Below, piece after piece: positions 43,305-51,733 of a stretch of 64,000 nucleotides of DNA. Origin of the DNA: Cellvibrionales bacterium UBA4451 (lineage in GTDB: Bacteria; Pseudomonadota; Gammaproteobacteria; Pseudomonadales; Porticoccaceae). The notes below the pieces were generated by a model. It searched no databases, had not been told where the DNA came from, and worked only from the letters and a program-made list of their open reading frames with translations. A program made the translations under genes and the position numbers. The DNA lies in the NCBI GenBank assembly GCA_002390285.1, contig DGPB01000008.1, positions 124,001-188,000 of the forward strand, given 5' to 3'. How positions within the stretch are numbered: position 1 is the first letter of the stretch; each line of letters starts with the position of its first letter.

Positions 43305-44108
43305 ATTAAGAATTATTCTTACAAGTTAACGGTTATTTGTACTGCATTGTTGTTGAGCGAGTTTTTATGGGCCGATACCCAGGAGGAGCTTGCGAAAAAG
43401 CTTGCCAACCCGATTGCCGCGTTGATTAGCGTACCTATGCAGGCCGAATACGATGAGAACTTTGGTCCCGATGAGGATGGTTCGCGTTGGAAGGTTAACA
43501 TTCAGCCTGTTATTCCATTTTCTATTGGTGAAAATTGGAACGTTATTTCGCGGACAATACTTCCCGTTCTCGATCAAGAAGATATGCCTATTAAAGGTCA
43601 AAGCGACTCTGGTATTGGTGATGTCGTACAGAGTTTTTTCTTTTCGCCAAAACAGCCAACTGAAAGTGGGTGGATTTGGGGCGCAGGTCCAGTCTTTCTT
43701 CTAGATACCGCTTCAGATGATAATCTGGGTGGCGAACAATGGGGTGCAGGTCCCACTGCGGTTTTGCTAAAACAGCAAGGCCAGTGGACCGTAGGTATGC
43801 TCGCAAATCATATTGAATCATTTGCCGGAGAGGATGATCGTGATGATGTGAGTGCAACGTTTATCCAGCCATTTTTGTCTTATATTACTCATACAAAAAC
43901 TACGTTTTCAATCAGCACGGAGTCCACCTATAGCTGGGAGAATAGCGATTGGTCAGTTCCAATCAATTTTTCCGTCAAGCAAATGCTAAAAGCGGGTAAT
44001 CAGTTGTTTCAAGTTGGTGGTGGTGTCCGGTATTGGGCGGAGTCGCCAGACGGTGGTGCAGAAGACTGGGGCTTACGTTTAGAGCTGATTTTTTTATTCC
44101 CAAAGTAG
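43305..44108 (+). CDS. Neuromedin U-like outer-membrane beta-barrel protein with abnormal start
   Basis: The product matches a family of about 260-residue exported proteins often annotated 'transporter' or 'neuromedin U': WKVNIQPVIPFSIGENWNVI, GDVVQSFFFSPKQPTESGWI, WGAGPVFLLDTASDDN and the end RYWAESPDGGAEDWGLRLEL then IFLFPK. The signal peptide (KLTVICTALLLSEFLWAD) is encoded upstream of the first conventional start, TTG at 43347. The reading frame opens after a TGA at 43302-43304 with ATT at 43305, and there is no ATG or GTG. Either ATT is used, or the start has been damaged. A terminator follows at 44184. Confidence 0.7.
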   Translation: MKNYSYKLTVICTALLLSEFLWADTQEELAKKLANPIAALISVPMQAEYDENFGPDEDGSRWKVNIQPVIPFSIGENWNVISRTILPVLDQEDMPIKGQSDSGIGDVVQSFFFSPKQPTESGWIWGAGPVFLLDTASDDNLGGEQWGAGPTAVLLKQQGQWTVGMLANHIESFAGEDDRDDVSATFIQPFLSYITHTKTTFSISTESTYSWENSDWSVPINFSVKQMLKAGNQLFQVGGGVRYWAESPDGGAEDWGLRLELIFLFPK

Positions 44109-44183
44109 GGTGTTAAATAATACCGTGGTGCGTAGAGCGGGCATAACCGGTTTTAGTAAAAATCAGAGTTTCATTATGTAAAG

Positions 44184-44220
44184 AAAAAAGGCTTAGGGGG
44201 TTATTCTCTAAGCCTTTTTT
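44184..44220. terminator. Rho-independent terminator
   Basis: AAAAAAGGCTTAG and CTAAGCCTTTTTT arms enclose a loop of about 11 bases. With A and T tracts on both sides it can stop both the outer-membrane protein transcript and the convergent cytochrome b gene. Confidence 0.88.
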
Positions 44221-44291
44221 ATACGTGAAAAAATAAGAACTTAACCTTACAACTCACCGATCCAAGTTCTAGAGTTTGCACTCGCTGTATC

Positions 44292-45029
44292 TCAATCCGT
44301 TTTCGTCTCATCTGCTGGTGATTCGCTCAATATCTTCTTGCCCGAAAACATAGCAGAGATTAGGTTGCCGCCTTCTCGTAGTTCGGTTACGACGACAGCC
44401 AGAATATGAAGTAGAATAACGCCGAGCAGCACGAAAAACCCGTAGTAATGAATAGTGATAACGGGTTTGCGGAAGGCGCGCATTGCCTCGTAGGCGGTCT
44501 CGTCATACATCTCCTTTGCATAGGGTACGAGCGTTGTGGGATCAACTCCCGGGCTGGCAATCCAGCTAGCAATCCATGAGCCAATGGGAGGATAGAAAAG
44601 ATCCGTACCCGCTAAAATCAGCCCTGTGATTGCTTGTACCAGTAACAGGAAAAGCAGAAGGGTTACGGCGATGCGTCCGATGGGATTGTGCCCGAGATAC
44701 TGGCGTGGTTTGCCAGCTCGGACATCACCGATGTAATCACAGGCCTCGCTTATGTAGCCTTGTCCGCCGGGTAGGATTGCCCGCCAGCGCGCATAGGGTC
44801 CGCCAATAAAAGCCCACACAAGACGCCAAAGCAGATTCAGTGAGAACACATAACCAATCCAAACATGAATAGTCTTAAGTAGAACTTTTCCTTCATTGGT
44901 GACACCCAGCATTTTACTGTTAAGGATGACTACGCCCACGGCAATAAGTCCAAGTACGCATAGGAAGTTGATCCAATGAAACCAGCGAATATTGGCATCC
45001 CAAACAAGATAAGCTTTAAGATTGGTCAT
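44292..45029 (-). CDS. Cytochrome b561-type membrane protein
   Basis: A 245-residue inner-membrane protein with four helices of the Ni/Fe-hydrogenase b-type cytochrome / cytochrome b561 family. Candidate haem-ligating His residues are in IRWFHWINFLCVL, TIHVWIGYVFSLNLLWRLVW and ITIHYYGFFVLLGVILLHIL. It would take electrons from or give them to a c-type or other soluble partner; none is encoded beside it. A gap of 194 bases with no gene separates it from the sulfide operon. Confidence 0.85.
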   Translation of the reverse strand: MTNLKAYLVWDANIRWFHWINFLCVLGLIAVGVVILNSKMLGVTNEGKVLLKTIHVWIGYVFSLNLLWRLVWAFIGGPYARWRAILPGGQGYISEACDYIGDVRAGKPRQYLGHNPIGRIAVTLLLFLLLVQAITGLILAGTDLFYPPIGSWIASWIASPGVDPTTLVPYAKEMYDETAYEAMRAFRKPVITIHYYGFFVLLGVILLHILAVVVTELREGGNLISAMFSGKKILSESPADETKTD

Positions 45030-45223
45030 GACGGAACTCCAGCGACTTATATGGTTAAGGCTAATTATGGCGGTAAGTATTAAATCACGTTCATGTTCGG
45101 TGTTTCATTGATCCTGGTTAATTCGATGACTATATTTTTCCGCTAGGTTTGTTCTGTGGGTTTTTTATGTTTTTCCGAAAAACTCAAATTACTTGTCTGT
45201 CTGTGTGAAAAAATGCACCACAA

Positions 45224-45922
45224 CTATTGGGTGTTTCCACACTTCTGATTGGCCGGCACCGCCACATCCATCAATTTAGGGTTGGGTAACATTAAGCCAC
45301 CCATTAGCTCGGCATAAGCATCGCTATTGGTCACTTGTAGTCGTGGGTTGTGTGCTCTTTCTTCATCAATGGTGCTCACTGACCAGCCTTTATAATCATG
45401 GCCTGGATACACCAGCGTATCACCGGCGAACGTCAGTAAACTCCCAAATAAGCTGTCGTATTGTTGTCGGGGGTCACCACTTTGAAAATCTGTACGCCCT
45501 GTGCCTCGAATCAGTAAGGTATCACCAGTAAACAACATTGACCGACCGTCGGATGACAGATAAAAGCTGTAGGAGTCATCCGTATGCCCCGGTGTGTACA
45601 GTACTTCCAGGCTAAGTTCTCCAACTATAATATGATCACCCGCTGAAAATTTACTCGTCACACACTCGGCAAGGGCTTGCTGCCCGATCATTGTCTGACA
45701 GTCTGTGTGTTCCCGTAAAACACCCAGCGCCGTAATGTGATCTGCATGGGTATGGCTGTCGACAGCAACAATTAATTTTAGCCCTAACTGCTCTAGCAAC
45801 ATCAGGTATTCATCAGCCTTATCAATGACGGGATCTATCAAGGCGGCCTCGCCTGAACTCTCATCACCAATCAAATACGTGTAGGCAGACGATTCTGAAT
45901 CAAATAGTTGTCGTAAAATCAT
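45224..45922 (-). CDS. blh: Persulfide dioxygenase (ETHE1/Blh-like metallo-beta-lactamase fold)
   Basis: Oxidises glutathione persulfide to sulfite in sulfide detoxification. The 232-residue protein has the metal motif DSHTHADHITAL (H-x-H-x-D-H), YTPGHTDDSYSFYL, LLIRGTGRTDFQSGDPRQQY and YPGHDYKGWSVSTIDEERAH, all typical of ETHE1-type enzymes. It is the last gene of the BigR-type operon; TauE lies 16 bases upstream and may export the sulfite it makes. Confidence 0.88.
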   Translation of the reverse strand: MILRQLFDSESSAYTYLIGDESSGEAALIDPVIDKADEYLMLLEQLGLKLIVAVDSHTHADHITALGVLREHTDCQTMIGQQALAECVTSKFSAGDHIIVGELSLEVLYTPGHTDDSYSFYLSSDGRSMLFTGDTLLIRGTGRTDFQSGDPRQQYDSLFGSLLTFAGDTLVYPGHDYKGWSVSTIDEERAHNPRLQVTNSDAYAELMGGLMLPNPKLMDVAVPANQKCGNTQ

Positions 45923-45938
45923 AACGAGCTCCTGACCA

Positions 45939-46769
45939 TTAAATCGAGCTGGATAGCCATTGATGAACCAAGGTTATTAACGCAATAGCAATCAAGCTGA
46001 TTGAAAATATTTTTTGTAATTGAGCGCTGGCAATCTTGTAACCTACCATGCGGCCAATAAACATTCCGACGACACCGCCAACGGTGATAAGAAAGAGAAG
46101 AGGCCAGTCCACATGGGGTGCTGTGGTAGCGAAGCTGATAAACCCCGACATAGCTACAGCAGTGATGATCAACAGAGAGGTTCCAACCGCCTGTTGCATA
46201 GAAACCTGGCTGAGAAACAACAGTAGTGGCACAATCAAAAAACCGCCACCCACGCCAAACAAACCGGTTAATAAACCGACCACCAGCCCGCCGATCACCA
46301 GGCTCCCGACGCAGCGAGGTCTCCACTCGAACTGCCCCGTAGTGCTCATACGGCATACCGGTCCAACAAAACTCTCGGGTGTCATCTGGCTAGAACGAAT
46401 AACGGTGGCTTGCTCTGGGTGTTTGGATGCTTGTCGCCACATGCGCAGGGCGATCACAATGGCCAAACAGTTAAAGCAGAACAACAGTAACGTTGGAGAT
46501 AACTGATTACCTATTAATTTCCCAACAGGAGCAAATAAGACGCCCGCAGTTCCTAAAATGATGGCGGGAATCCATAAAATACTTTTATAGCGCCAGTTAT
46601 TAAGAGTACCGTAAAGTGCGCTGATAGCGACTGCTCCGAGAGCGATACCTATAGCATCACCAACGGGCAGCGACAGCACAAGAATGAGTAGCGGTACGGC
46701 AAACACAGATCCGCCTGCACCCGTTAGGCCGAGCATCAAGCCGATCACAATGCCAATTAACAACGCCAC
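45939..46769 (-). CDS. TauE/SafE family sulfite exporter
   Basis: A 276-residue membrane protein with about eight helices and the two half-signatures LMLGLTGAGGSVFAVPLLIL and LFGVGGGFLIVPLLLFL, characteristic of TauE/SafE permeases. In BigR operons this gene encodes the exporter for sulfite produced by the persulfide dioxygenase. Gaps to its neighbours are 11 and 16 bases. Confidence 0.88.
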   Translation of the reverse strand: MALLIGIVIGLMLGLTGAGGSVFAVPLLILVLSLPVGDAIGIALGAVAISALYGTLNNWRYKSILWIPAIILGTAGVLFAPVGKLIGNQLSPTLLLFCFNCLAIVIALRMWRQASKHPEQATVIRSSQMTPESFVGPVCRMSTTGQFEWRPRCVGSLVIGGLVVGLLTGLFGVGGGFLIVPLLLFLSQVSMQQAVGTSLLIITAVAMSGFISFATTAPHVDWPLLFLITVGGVVGMFIGRMVGYKIASAQLQKIFSISLIAIALITLVHQWLSSSI

Positions 46770-46780
46770 AATAAATTAAC

Positions 46781-47326
46781 CTAAGCCTTACGGTTCCATG
46801 GCATATGGGACATTATCATCCCCATACCACAGGTATCCGTAACGCCAGCAAAAACAAGCCCCGCACCCACAAAAGCGGACAGGCCATAAAAGCCTGGTGT
46901 AACTAGGCTTCCCAAGACAACGCCCAAAACAACCAGAGAACCTGCAACGATACGAACCTGCCGCTCCAGAGAAATGACTGAACCGTGGCCTTTTTTCAAA
47001 CCAATTCCCGCCTGTTTCATTGCGCTAATACCACCCGAGACTATAACCAGAGGATTAGGAATAACACTTTCTAGCTGTTCGGCTGCTTTTTGAGCGCGTA
47101 TTCCACTACCACACAGTAGATAAATGGTATCTGAGTCGCCGCAGTTGGCCATTTTAGATTCAATGGTAGCCGCTGTAATGTTCTGCAATGGCAGGTTGAG
47201 ACAACCCTCAAAATATTCGTTATCAACTTCCGCTTCCGTTCGGACGTCAATAATCGTCAGCTTGTCATTTCGCTCAGCTAAGTCAGCAAAGTCAGTCGCG
47301 GAAATATGTTTATGTCGCTTTGTCAT
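46781..47326 (-). CDS. Rhodanese-like sulfurtransferase fused to DUF2892 membrane domain
   Basis: The 181-residue protein (ATG 47326) has a rhodanese domain (about 5-110) with active-site Cys72 in IYLLCGSGIRAQKAAEQL, then two hydrophobic helices (about 130-175; IVAGSLVVLGVVLGSLVTPG, AFVGAGLVFAGVTDTCGMGM) of the DUF2892 type. It would handle sulfane sulfur at the inner membrane. The gene lies between the regulator and the TauE exporter and shares their strand. Confidence 0.88.
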   Translation of the reverse strand: MTKRHKHISATDFADLAERNDKLTIIDVRTEAEVDNEYFEGCLNLPLQNITAATIESKMANCGDSDTIYLLCGSGIRAQKAAEQLESVIPNPLVIVSGGISAMKQAGIGLKKGHGSVISLERQVRIVAGSLVVLGVVLGSLVTPGFYGLSAFVGAGLVFAGVTDTCGMGMIMSHMPWNRKA

Positions 47327-47338
47327 GGTATACCTCAC

Positions 47339-47665
47339 TTAAAGATCGGGACAATAAATAGACCTCAGTACAGAAATAATTCTAATGGCCTCATCACCAC
47401 AAAGGCGGTAGTAAATGGTTTGAGACTCCCTGCGTGTTTGCACCAGTCCCGCTTTTCTCAGCGAGGCCAGATGTTGGGACAACGATGATTGACTCAAAGG
47501 GATCATGTCATTCAATTCACCCACGGATAGTTCGCTATTCATGAGCGTACACAGCACGAGTAAACGATGTTCGTTGCCCAGCGTCTTTAATAAATTAGCA
47601 GCATCCTTGGCGTGTTTTTGTAACGCAGCCATATCGTTAGTCGTAACATATTGGTTAGTTGCCAT
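47339..47665 (-). CDS. bigR: BigR/SqrR-type ArsR-family persulfide-sensing repressor
   Basis: A 108-residue winged-helix repressor. The recognition region is PLSQSSLSQHLASLRKAGLV followed by TRRESQTIYYRL. Two cysteines, Cys39 in LLVLCTLMNSELSV and Cys105 in the end RSIYCPDL, match the dithiol pair that forms a tetrasulfide link in BigR/SqrR sensors; a third, Cys89, is extra. It heads the sulfide operon, with a promoter-side palindrome upstream, and probably represses its own transcription. Confidence 0.88.
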   Translation of the reverse strand: MATNQYVTTNDMAALQKHAKDAANLLKTLGNEHRLLVLCTLMNSELSVGELNDMIPLSQSSLSQHLASLRKAGLVQTRRESQTIYYRLCGDEAIRIISVLRSIYCPDL

Positions 47666-47702
47666 ACAGTGTTCTCCAATCTTGGAGTCTACTATATAAC
47701 AT

Positions 47703-47734
47703 ATATCTAAATTAGTTAAATATATATTAGATAT
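47703..47734. promoter_or_regulatory. Putative BigR operator: inverted repeat upstream of the regulator gene
   Basis: ATATCTAA (47703-47710) and TTAGATAT (47727-47734) form perfect 8-base arms 16 bases apart in a very AT-rich stretch, 38 bases upstream of the regulator start. The location suits an autoregulatory operator. Confidence 0.55.
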
Positions 47735-47895
47735 AAATAAGATAAAGAGCCGGCACTAGGGATGCCAAAGGCATAAGCCAAGTATCCAACGTAGAAACCC
47801 ACCAGATAGTATTATTGGTATTGTTGTCGATATCGTTGACGGCCGCTGTCGTTAAGGTGTTAATCCGACTATCGTAAAGGGTGAGGACGTGGCTT

Positions 47896-48912
47896 ATGAA
47901 TAGAGTTCAACAACTTCAGGCGACTGTTAATGCACTAGCCGCTAAAGGTAAGGGTATTTTGGCGGCGGATGAAAGTAGCCCAACAATAGCTAAACGCTTT
48001 GATGCCATTGGGGTTGAGTCGACAGAGGAAAAGCGTCGCGCTTACCGTAGTTTATTGTTATCAACGCCCGGTCTTGGCGAATTTATTAGTGGTGTCATCT
48101 TGTTCGAAGAGACGTTAGACCAGTGTGATGACAAGGGTATTCCTATTCCTGCATTATTGGTTAAGCAGGGTATCGTACCTGGCATTAAGGTTGATAAAGG
48201 TAAAATTCCTCTCGAGGGTGGTGAACTTGGTGATGAAATCACTGTGGGCCTGGAAGGTTTGGCTGAGCGTTTAGACAGTTATAAAAAACAAGGGGCGCGA
48301 TTTGCCAAGTGGCGTGATGTGTATACCATTTCCCAGCATACGCCGAGCCAACTGGCTATTGATGAGAACGCTAAAGTATTAGCGTGTTACGCGAAGGTTT
48401 GTCAGCAAGCAGGCATTGTACCGATTGTGGAACCCGAAGTATTAATGGAGGGTGATCACACCATAGAGCAGTGTGCGAAAGTAACAGAAGCTGTTCAGCA
48501 CGCTGTGTTCCAGGCTCTAGTGCAAGAGGGGGTCACTCTGGAGCATATGCTACTAAAACCCAATATGATTGTGCCGGGTAAGAACTGTGAGAAACAAGCA
48601 ACCCCAGAAGACATCGCTCGTGAAACGGTTAAGGTTTTAAGAAGAACGGTGCCGGCTGCAGTGCCCTCTATTCATTTCCTTTCTGGTGGGTTGTCGGATG
48701 AAGCATCAACCGAATATTTGAATGCAATGAACCAAATAGGGCCGCATCCATGGGAGTTGAGTTTTTCTTATGGGCGCGCGTTGCAACATCCGGCTTTGGT
48801 TACTTGGAACGGGGATGCGGCTAACACAAAACAAATGCAAACGGCGTTGTATAAACGAGCTAAGCTAAATGGTGCGGCCAGATATGGCCAGTACACCGCT
48901 GCTCTGGAATAA
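47896..48912 (+). CDS. Class I fructose-bisphosphate aldolase
   Basis: Schiff-base aldolase of glycolysis and gluconeogenesis, of the eukaryote-like class I form. The 338-residue protein (ATG 47896, with GAGG 8-9 bases upstream) shows GKGILAADESSPTIAKRF, GEFISGVILFEETL, ARFAKWRDVY, IVPIVEPEVLMEGDH and the Schiff-base lysine segment MLLKPNMIVPG, then FLSGGLSDEASTEYLNAMN. It ends RYGQYTAALE. A GTG at 47881 is in frame but would put the ribosome site inside the gene. Confidence 0.95.
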   Translation: MNRVQQLQATVNALAAKGKGILAADESSPTIAKRFDAIGVESTEEKRRAYRSLLLSTPGLGEFISGVILFEETLDQCDDKGIPIPALLVKQGIVPGIKVDKGKIPLEGGELGDEITVGLEGLAERLDSYKKQGARFAKWRDVYTISQHTPSQLAIDENAKVLACYAKVCQQAGIVPIVEPEVLMEGDHTIEQCAKVTEAVQHAVFQALVQEGVTLEHMLLKPNMIVPGKNCEKQATPEDIARETVKVLRRTVPAAVPSIHFLSGGLSDEASTEYLNAMNQIGPHPWELSFSYGRALQHPALVTWNGDAANTKQMQTALYKRAKLNGAARYGQYTAALE

Positions 48913-49095
48913 AGAGACAATACAGGGGCACCATTCGCAGAGTGTTACTGGTTAGGTATATTTCTCTCGTGAATGTATGCAAAAGGGGCCCTTGAGCTGG
49001 ATTGTGTGATCTTCTAGACTTATCCAAAAGCTTGCATATTTATGCTAGCCCAGCCAAATCCAAATATCGAAATACGTTACTCACTGGAAACAATC

Positions 49096-50016
49096 ATGAA
49101 AACAAATGAATTATGCCATGTAGCAATAACATCATTTCATGATGAACTGGGAGAAGACAAATATCCATTTGAAGCCGGGCGCTACTGGCTGTTCACTTCA
49201 AAGGTGTGTCCTTTCGCACATCGCACCGAGCTAGCGCGAAAGTTAACAGGTCTTGCGTCTGAGATTGGGCTCACGATAGCCGGTTCGGTGCAGACTGAGA
49301 AGGGTTGGAATATCGGGCAGCCTTATATGGGCCATGAGAGTAAGCCTAATCCTATCAGCGGTGTTGATCGGTTACCCGATGTTTATGAACTTGCTTCACC
49401 AGGCTATGCCGGAAGAGCTTCGGTGCCAGTTCTGTTTGATACGAAAACACAAACGATTGTGAACAATGAGTCGGCTGAAATTCTTCAACAACTAGATGCT
49501 ATCGCTACCAGAGAGACACAGCACGCTAGCTTGTACCCAGAGGCTAGACGAAAAGAAATCGACGCAATAATTGATGAACTCAACAACGAATTTATATCGC
49601 CTATTTATCGTTCGGGCTTCGCAAAAGATCAGCAGACATACGACGAGAATACGGCTCGTGTGTTCGATGCGCTTGCCCGATTAGAGAGTCATTTGAATAA
49701 AGGCGGAATCTATCTGGTGGGTGATCAATTAACGTTAGCTGATCTGCATGCATATCCACACTTGTCCAGATTTGATGGGGTTTATCATTCTCTGTATCGG
49801 TTAAACTCAGCATTTATTAGGGACTACCCAAGTATCACACTGTACTTAGAGCGATTAGGTAATATTGACGATTTTGCGGATACGTTAGATATTAAGTCAG
49901 CGAAAGCGGGATATTTTCTATCCTGGAATCAGCCCACAAATGCTCATTTTGTACCATCTGGCCCCATTGTAAATTCACGATCAGGTGTTGCCGTTGTGAA
50001 TACCAGAGCGGTTTGA
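49096..50016 (+). CDS. Glutathione S-transferase (glutathionyl-hydroquinone reductase-like)
   Basis: A 306-residue protein with the thioredoxin-fold N-terminus TSKVCPFAHRTELARKL (Cys38), close to the CPWAHR motif of Xi-class enzymes, and a helical C-terminal domain (VFDALARLESHLNKGGIYLV, LTLADLHAYPHLSRFD). Xi-class enzymes reduce glutathionyl-hydroquinones using the active Cys. The in-frame start at 49042 adds 18 residues without a ribosome site. It is followed after one base by the DsbA-family gene. Confidence 0.8.
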   Translation: MKTNELCHVAITSFHDELGEDKYPFEAGRYWLFTSKVCPFAHRTELARKLTGLASEIGLTIAGSVQTEKGWNIGQPYMGHESKPNPISGVDRLPDVYELASPGYAGRASVPVLFDTKTQTIVNNESAEILQQLDAIATRETQHASLYPEARRKEIDAIIDELNNEFISPIYRSGFAKDQQTYDENTARVFDALARLESHLNKGGIYLVGDQLTLADLHAYPHLSRFDGVYHSLYRLNSAFIRDYPSITLYLERLGNIDDFADTLDIKSAKAGYFLSWNQPTNAHFVPSGPIVNSRSGVAVVNTRAV

Positions 50017-50017
50017 T

Positions 50018-50665
50018 ATGACTGACAAAATTAAGATCGATATTGTTTCAGATGTCGTGTGCCCTTGGTGCATTATTGGATATAAGCGCTTAGAAAAGGC
50101 GGTAACAGACTTAGGGTTAGAAGACAAAATTGAAATCGAATGGCAACCATTTGAATTGAACCCCGATATGCCTGCTGAGGGTGAAAATCTACGCGCTCAT
50201 TCTGCCAGAAAATATGGCACCACCCCTGAAGGTAGCATTAAAGCGCGAGCCAGCTTGGCTCAAGTAGCTGGAGAGCTGGGTTTCAAGTTTGATTACTACG
50301 ATGATATGAAAATGGTCAACACCCGAGATACTCATATCCTATTAGAATATGCTAAAGAGCAAGGCAAGCAGCATGAACTTAAAATACGTCTATTCGAAGC
50401 CTTCTTTAGCCATCAGCAAGATCTTTCAGATCCAAAAGTGCTCGCTGAAGCGTTAGAAGATGTGGGCTTGAATGCGGAAGAAGCATTGGCAAAATTAAAT
50501 AACCCTGATGCCAGAGAAAAAGTCGCTAAAGAAGAAGCATTTTGGCAAAGTATGGGCATTTCATCAGTACCAACCGTCGTGTTTAACCGTAGCAGTGCTG
50601 TTACGGGTGCTCACCCAACAGAAGTATTTAAGCAAATATTAACTAAACTCGTTGAGCAAGTATAA
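50018..50665 (+). CDS. DsbA-family FrnE-like thiol oxidoreductase
   Basis: A 215-residue cytoplasmic protein with a CPWC active site (Cys15, Cys18) in DVVCPWCIIGYKRL, an inserted helical domain, and the cis-Pro region SSVPTVVFNRSSAVTGAHPT. It matches FrnE / 2-hydroxychromene-2-carboxylate isomerase-like proteins. With no signal peptide it should act on cytosolic thiols, probably along with the preceding glutathione transferase. Confidence 0.88.
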   Translation: MTDKIKIDIVSDVVCPWCIIGYKRLEKAVTDLGLEDKIEIEWQPFELNPDMPAEGENLRAHSARKYGTTPEGSIKARASLAQVAGELGFKFDYYDDMKMVNTRDTHILLEYAKEQGKQHELKIRLFEAFFSHQQDLSDPKVLAEALEDVGLNAEEALAKLNNPDAREKVAKEEAFWQSMGISSVPTVVFNRSSAVTGAHPTEVFKQILTKLVEQV

Positions 50666-50751
50666 ATATTATCTTTGCATCATATAAAGAGTGATATCCC
50701 ATCTGATTTATCTTATTAGGGTGAGCCTAGGTGCATGAGGATGAAAAGCCT

Positions 50752-51276
50752 TTACTTTTTATTAGACGTCTCTTGAAAGGAATCAAGCTTGTCGATAGTC
50801 GTGCTTTGGCGATCCAAAATGCCAATATCTAATACCGGTGAAGCGTCGATATACTGAGCATCCATCATTTGGGCGATTCGCTGCAGGGACGAAATGATCA
50901 TGGTCTGCTCCCATTCCTGTAGATCAATAAACTGCCGTGTAAAGTGCTCCTGTAATGGGATAGGGGCTTCTTTTAGGATTTCGCTGGCTTGATCCGTGAG
51001 GTATGCATGCACCTTGCGCTTGTCTTCCTTGGAACGCTCACGGTATACCAAATCTCGTTTTTCGAGCCGATCTAAAATACTAGTTACCGTTGCCTGGCTA
51101 AGGCTCATTTCATTGGCGATCTCGCCGATGGTAACCTCGCCCTTATCTCGAATGGTTTGTAATAGCAAAATTTGAGGGGTAGTTAATCCCGTCGTCTTCG
51201 CCAGATGTTTGGAGTGGAGGTCTGTCGCTCTGATAACACGACGCAGTGCCACTAATACTTCTTCGATACTGGTCAA
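50752..51276 (-). CDS. ectR: MarR-family repressor of the ectoine operon
   Basis: Winged-helix regulator divergent from ectA, as for EctR1 of methylotrophs. From TTG 51276 it has 174 residues, starting near LTSIEEVLVALRRVIRATDL; the helix-turn-helix is VTIGEIANEMSLSQATVTSI, then LDRLEKRDLVYRERSKEDKR. A longer form from GTG 51345 adds 23 residues, but a perfect TATAAT (minus strand, 51310-51315) lies inside that extension, so the shorter start is more plausible. It likely represses ectA through the sites at 51593-51710 and releases under salt stress. Confidence 0.85.
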   Translation of the reverse strand: MTSIEEVLVALRRVIRATDLHSKHLAKTTGLTTPQILLLQTIRDKGEVTIGEIANEMSLSQATVTSILDRLEKRDLVYRERSKEDKRKVHAYLTDQASEILKEAPIPLQEHFTRQFIDLQEWEQTMIISSLQRIAQMMDAQYIDASPVLDIGILDRQSTTIDKLDSFQETSNKK

Positions 51277-51592
51277 AAGCGCTTCTCTATCTATAGATTC
51301 AATAAGTGCATTATAGCGAACTATTTCGAACGCTAAAGGAATCACTTGTTTTTATCACTGGTGCCGTAGTTTGAAAAGTCGGTGAGAGTATACAGTTGGT
51401 CATCAACCTTCTCGGTTCCCAGCTAGAGAATGATTACCTTTCCCTGCACCTTGAGCCTGTTTTAGATGCAGCTGGTGAGCTAGGCAGAGCCCGGCATATT
51501 TGGTCTTGTATTGCGCTTCTTATCCCCTCTTAAATCTGAGCCATTGGCCTTCGGCTAATACGCGGCGCCTCCTTGCGCTGGAGCTTAAATGT

Positions 51593-51624
51593 TATTTAGT
51601 GTACAATATTTAGTACTCTAAGTA
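51593..51624. promoter_or_regulatory. Two overlapping EctR-like operators covering the ectA promoter -10 region
   Basis: TATTTAGT-GT-ACAATATT (51593-51610) and TATTTAGT-AC-TCTAAGTA (51607-51624) are 18-base pseudopalindromes of two 8-base halves. From memory, the EctR1 site of Methylomicrobium alcaliphilum is TATTTAGT-GT-ACTATATA. A -10-like TACAAT (51602-51607) lies within the first site. Confidence 0.7.
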
Positions 51625-51692
51625 ATTATTTGCGCTCCGATTAGTTTAAAGGCGGATTATGGCGTTTTATTGAGTATTCTGGCCCTAAGAAG

Positions 51693-51710
51693 TATTTAGA
51701 TTACTAATAA
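51693..51710. promoter_or_regulatory. Third EctR-like operator just upstream of ectA
   Basis: TATTTAGA-TT-ACTAATAA has the same 8-2-8 layout as the two distal sites, 15 bases before the ectA GGAGG. It may strengthen repression or block elongation. Confidence 0.6.
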
Positions 51711-51733
51711 ATAGGATCGAGACTGGAGGCTTT

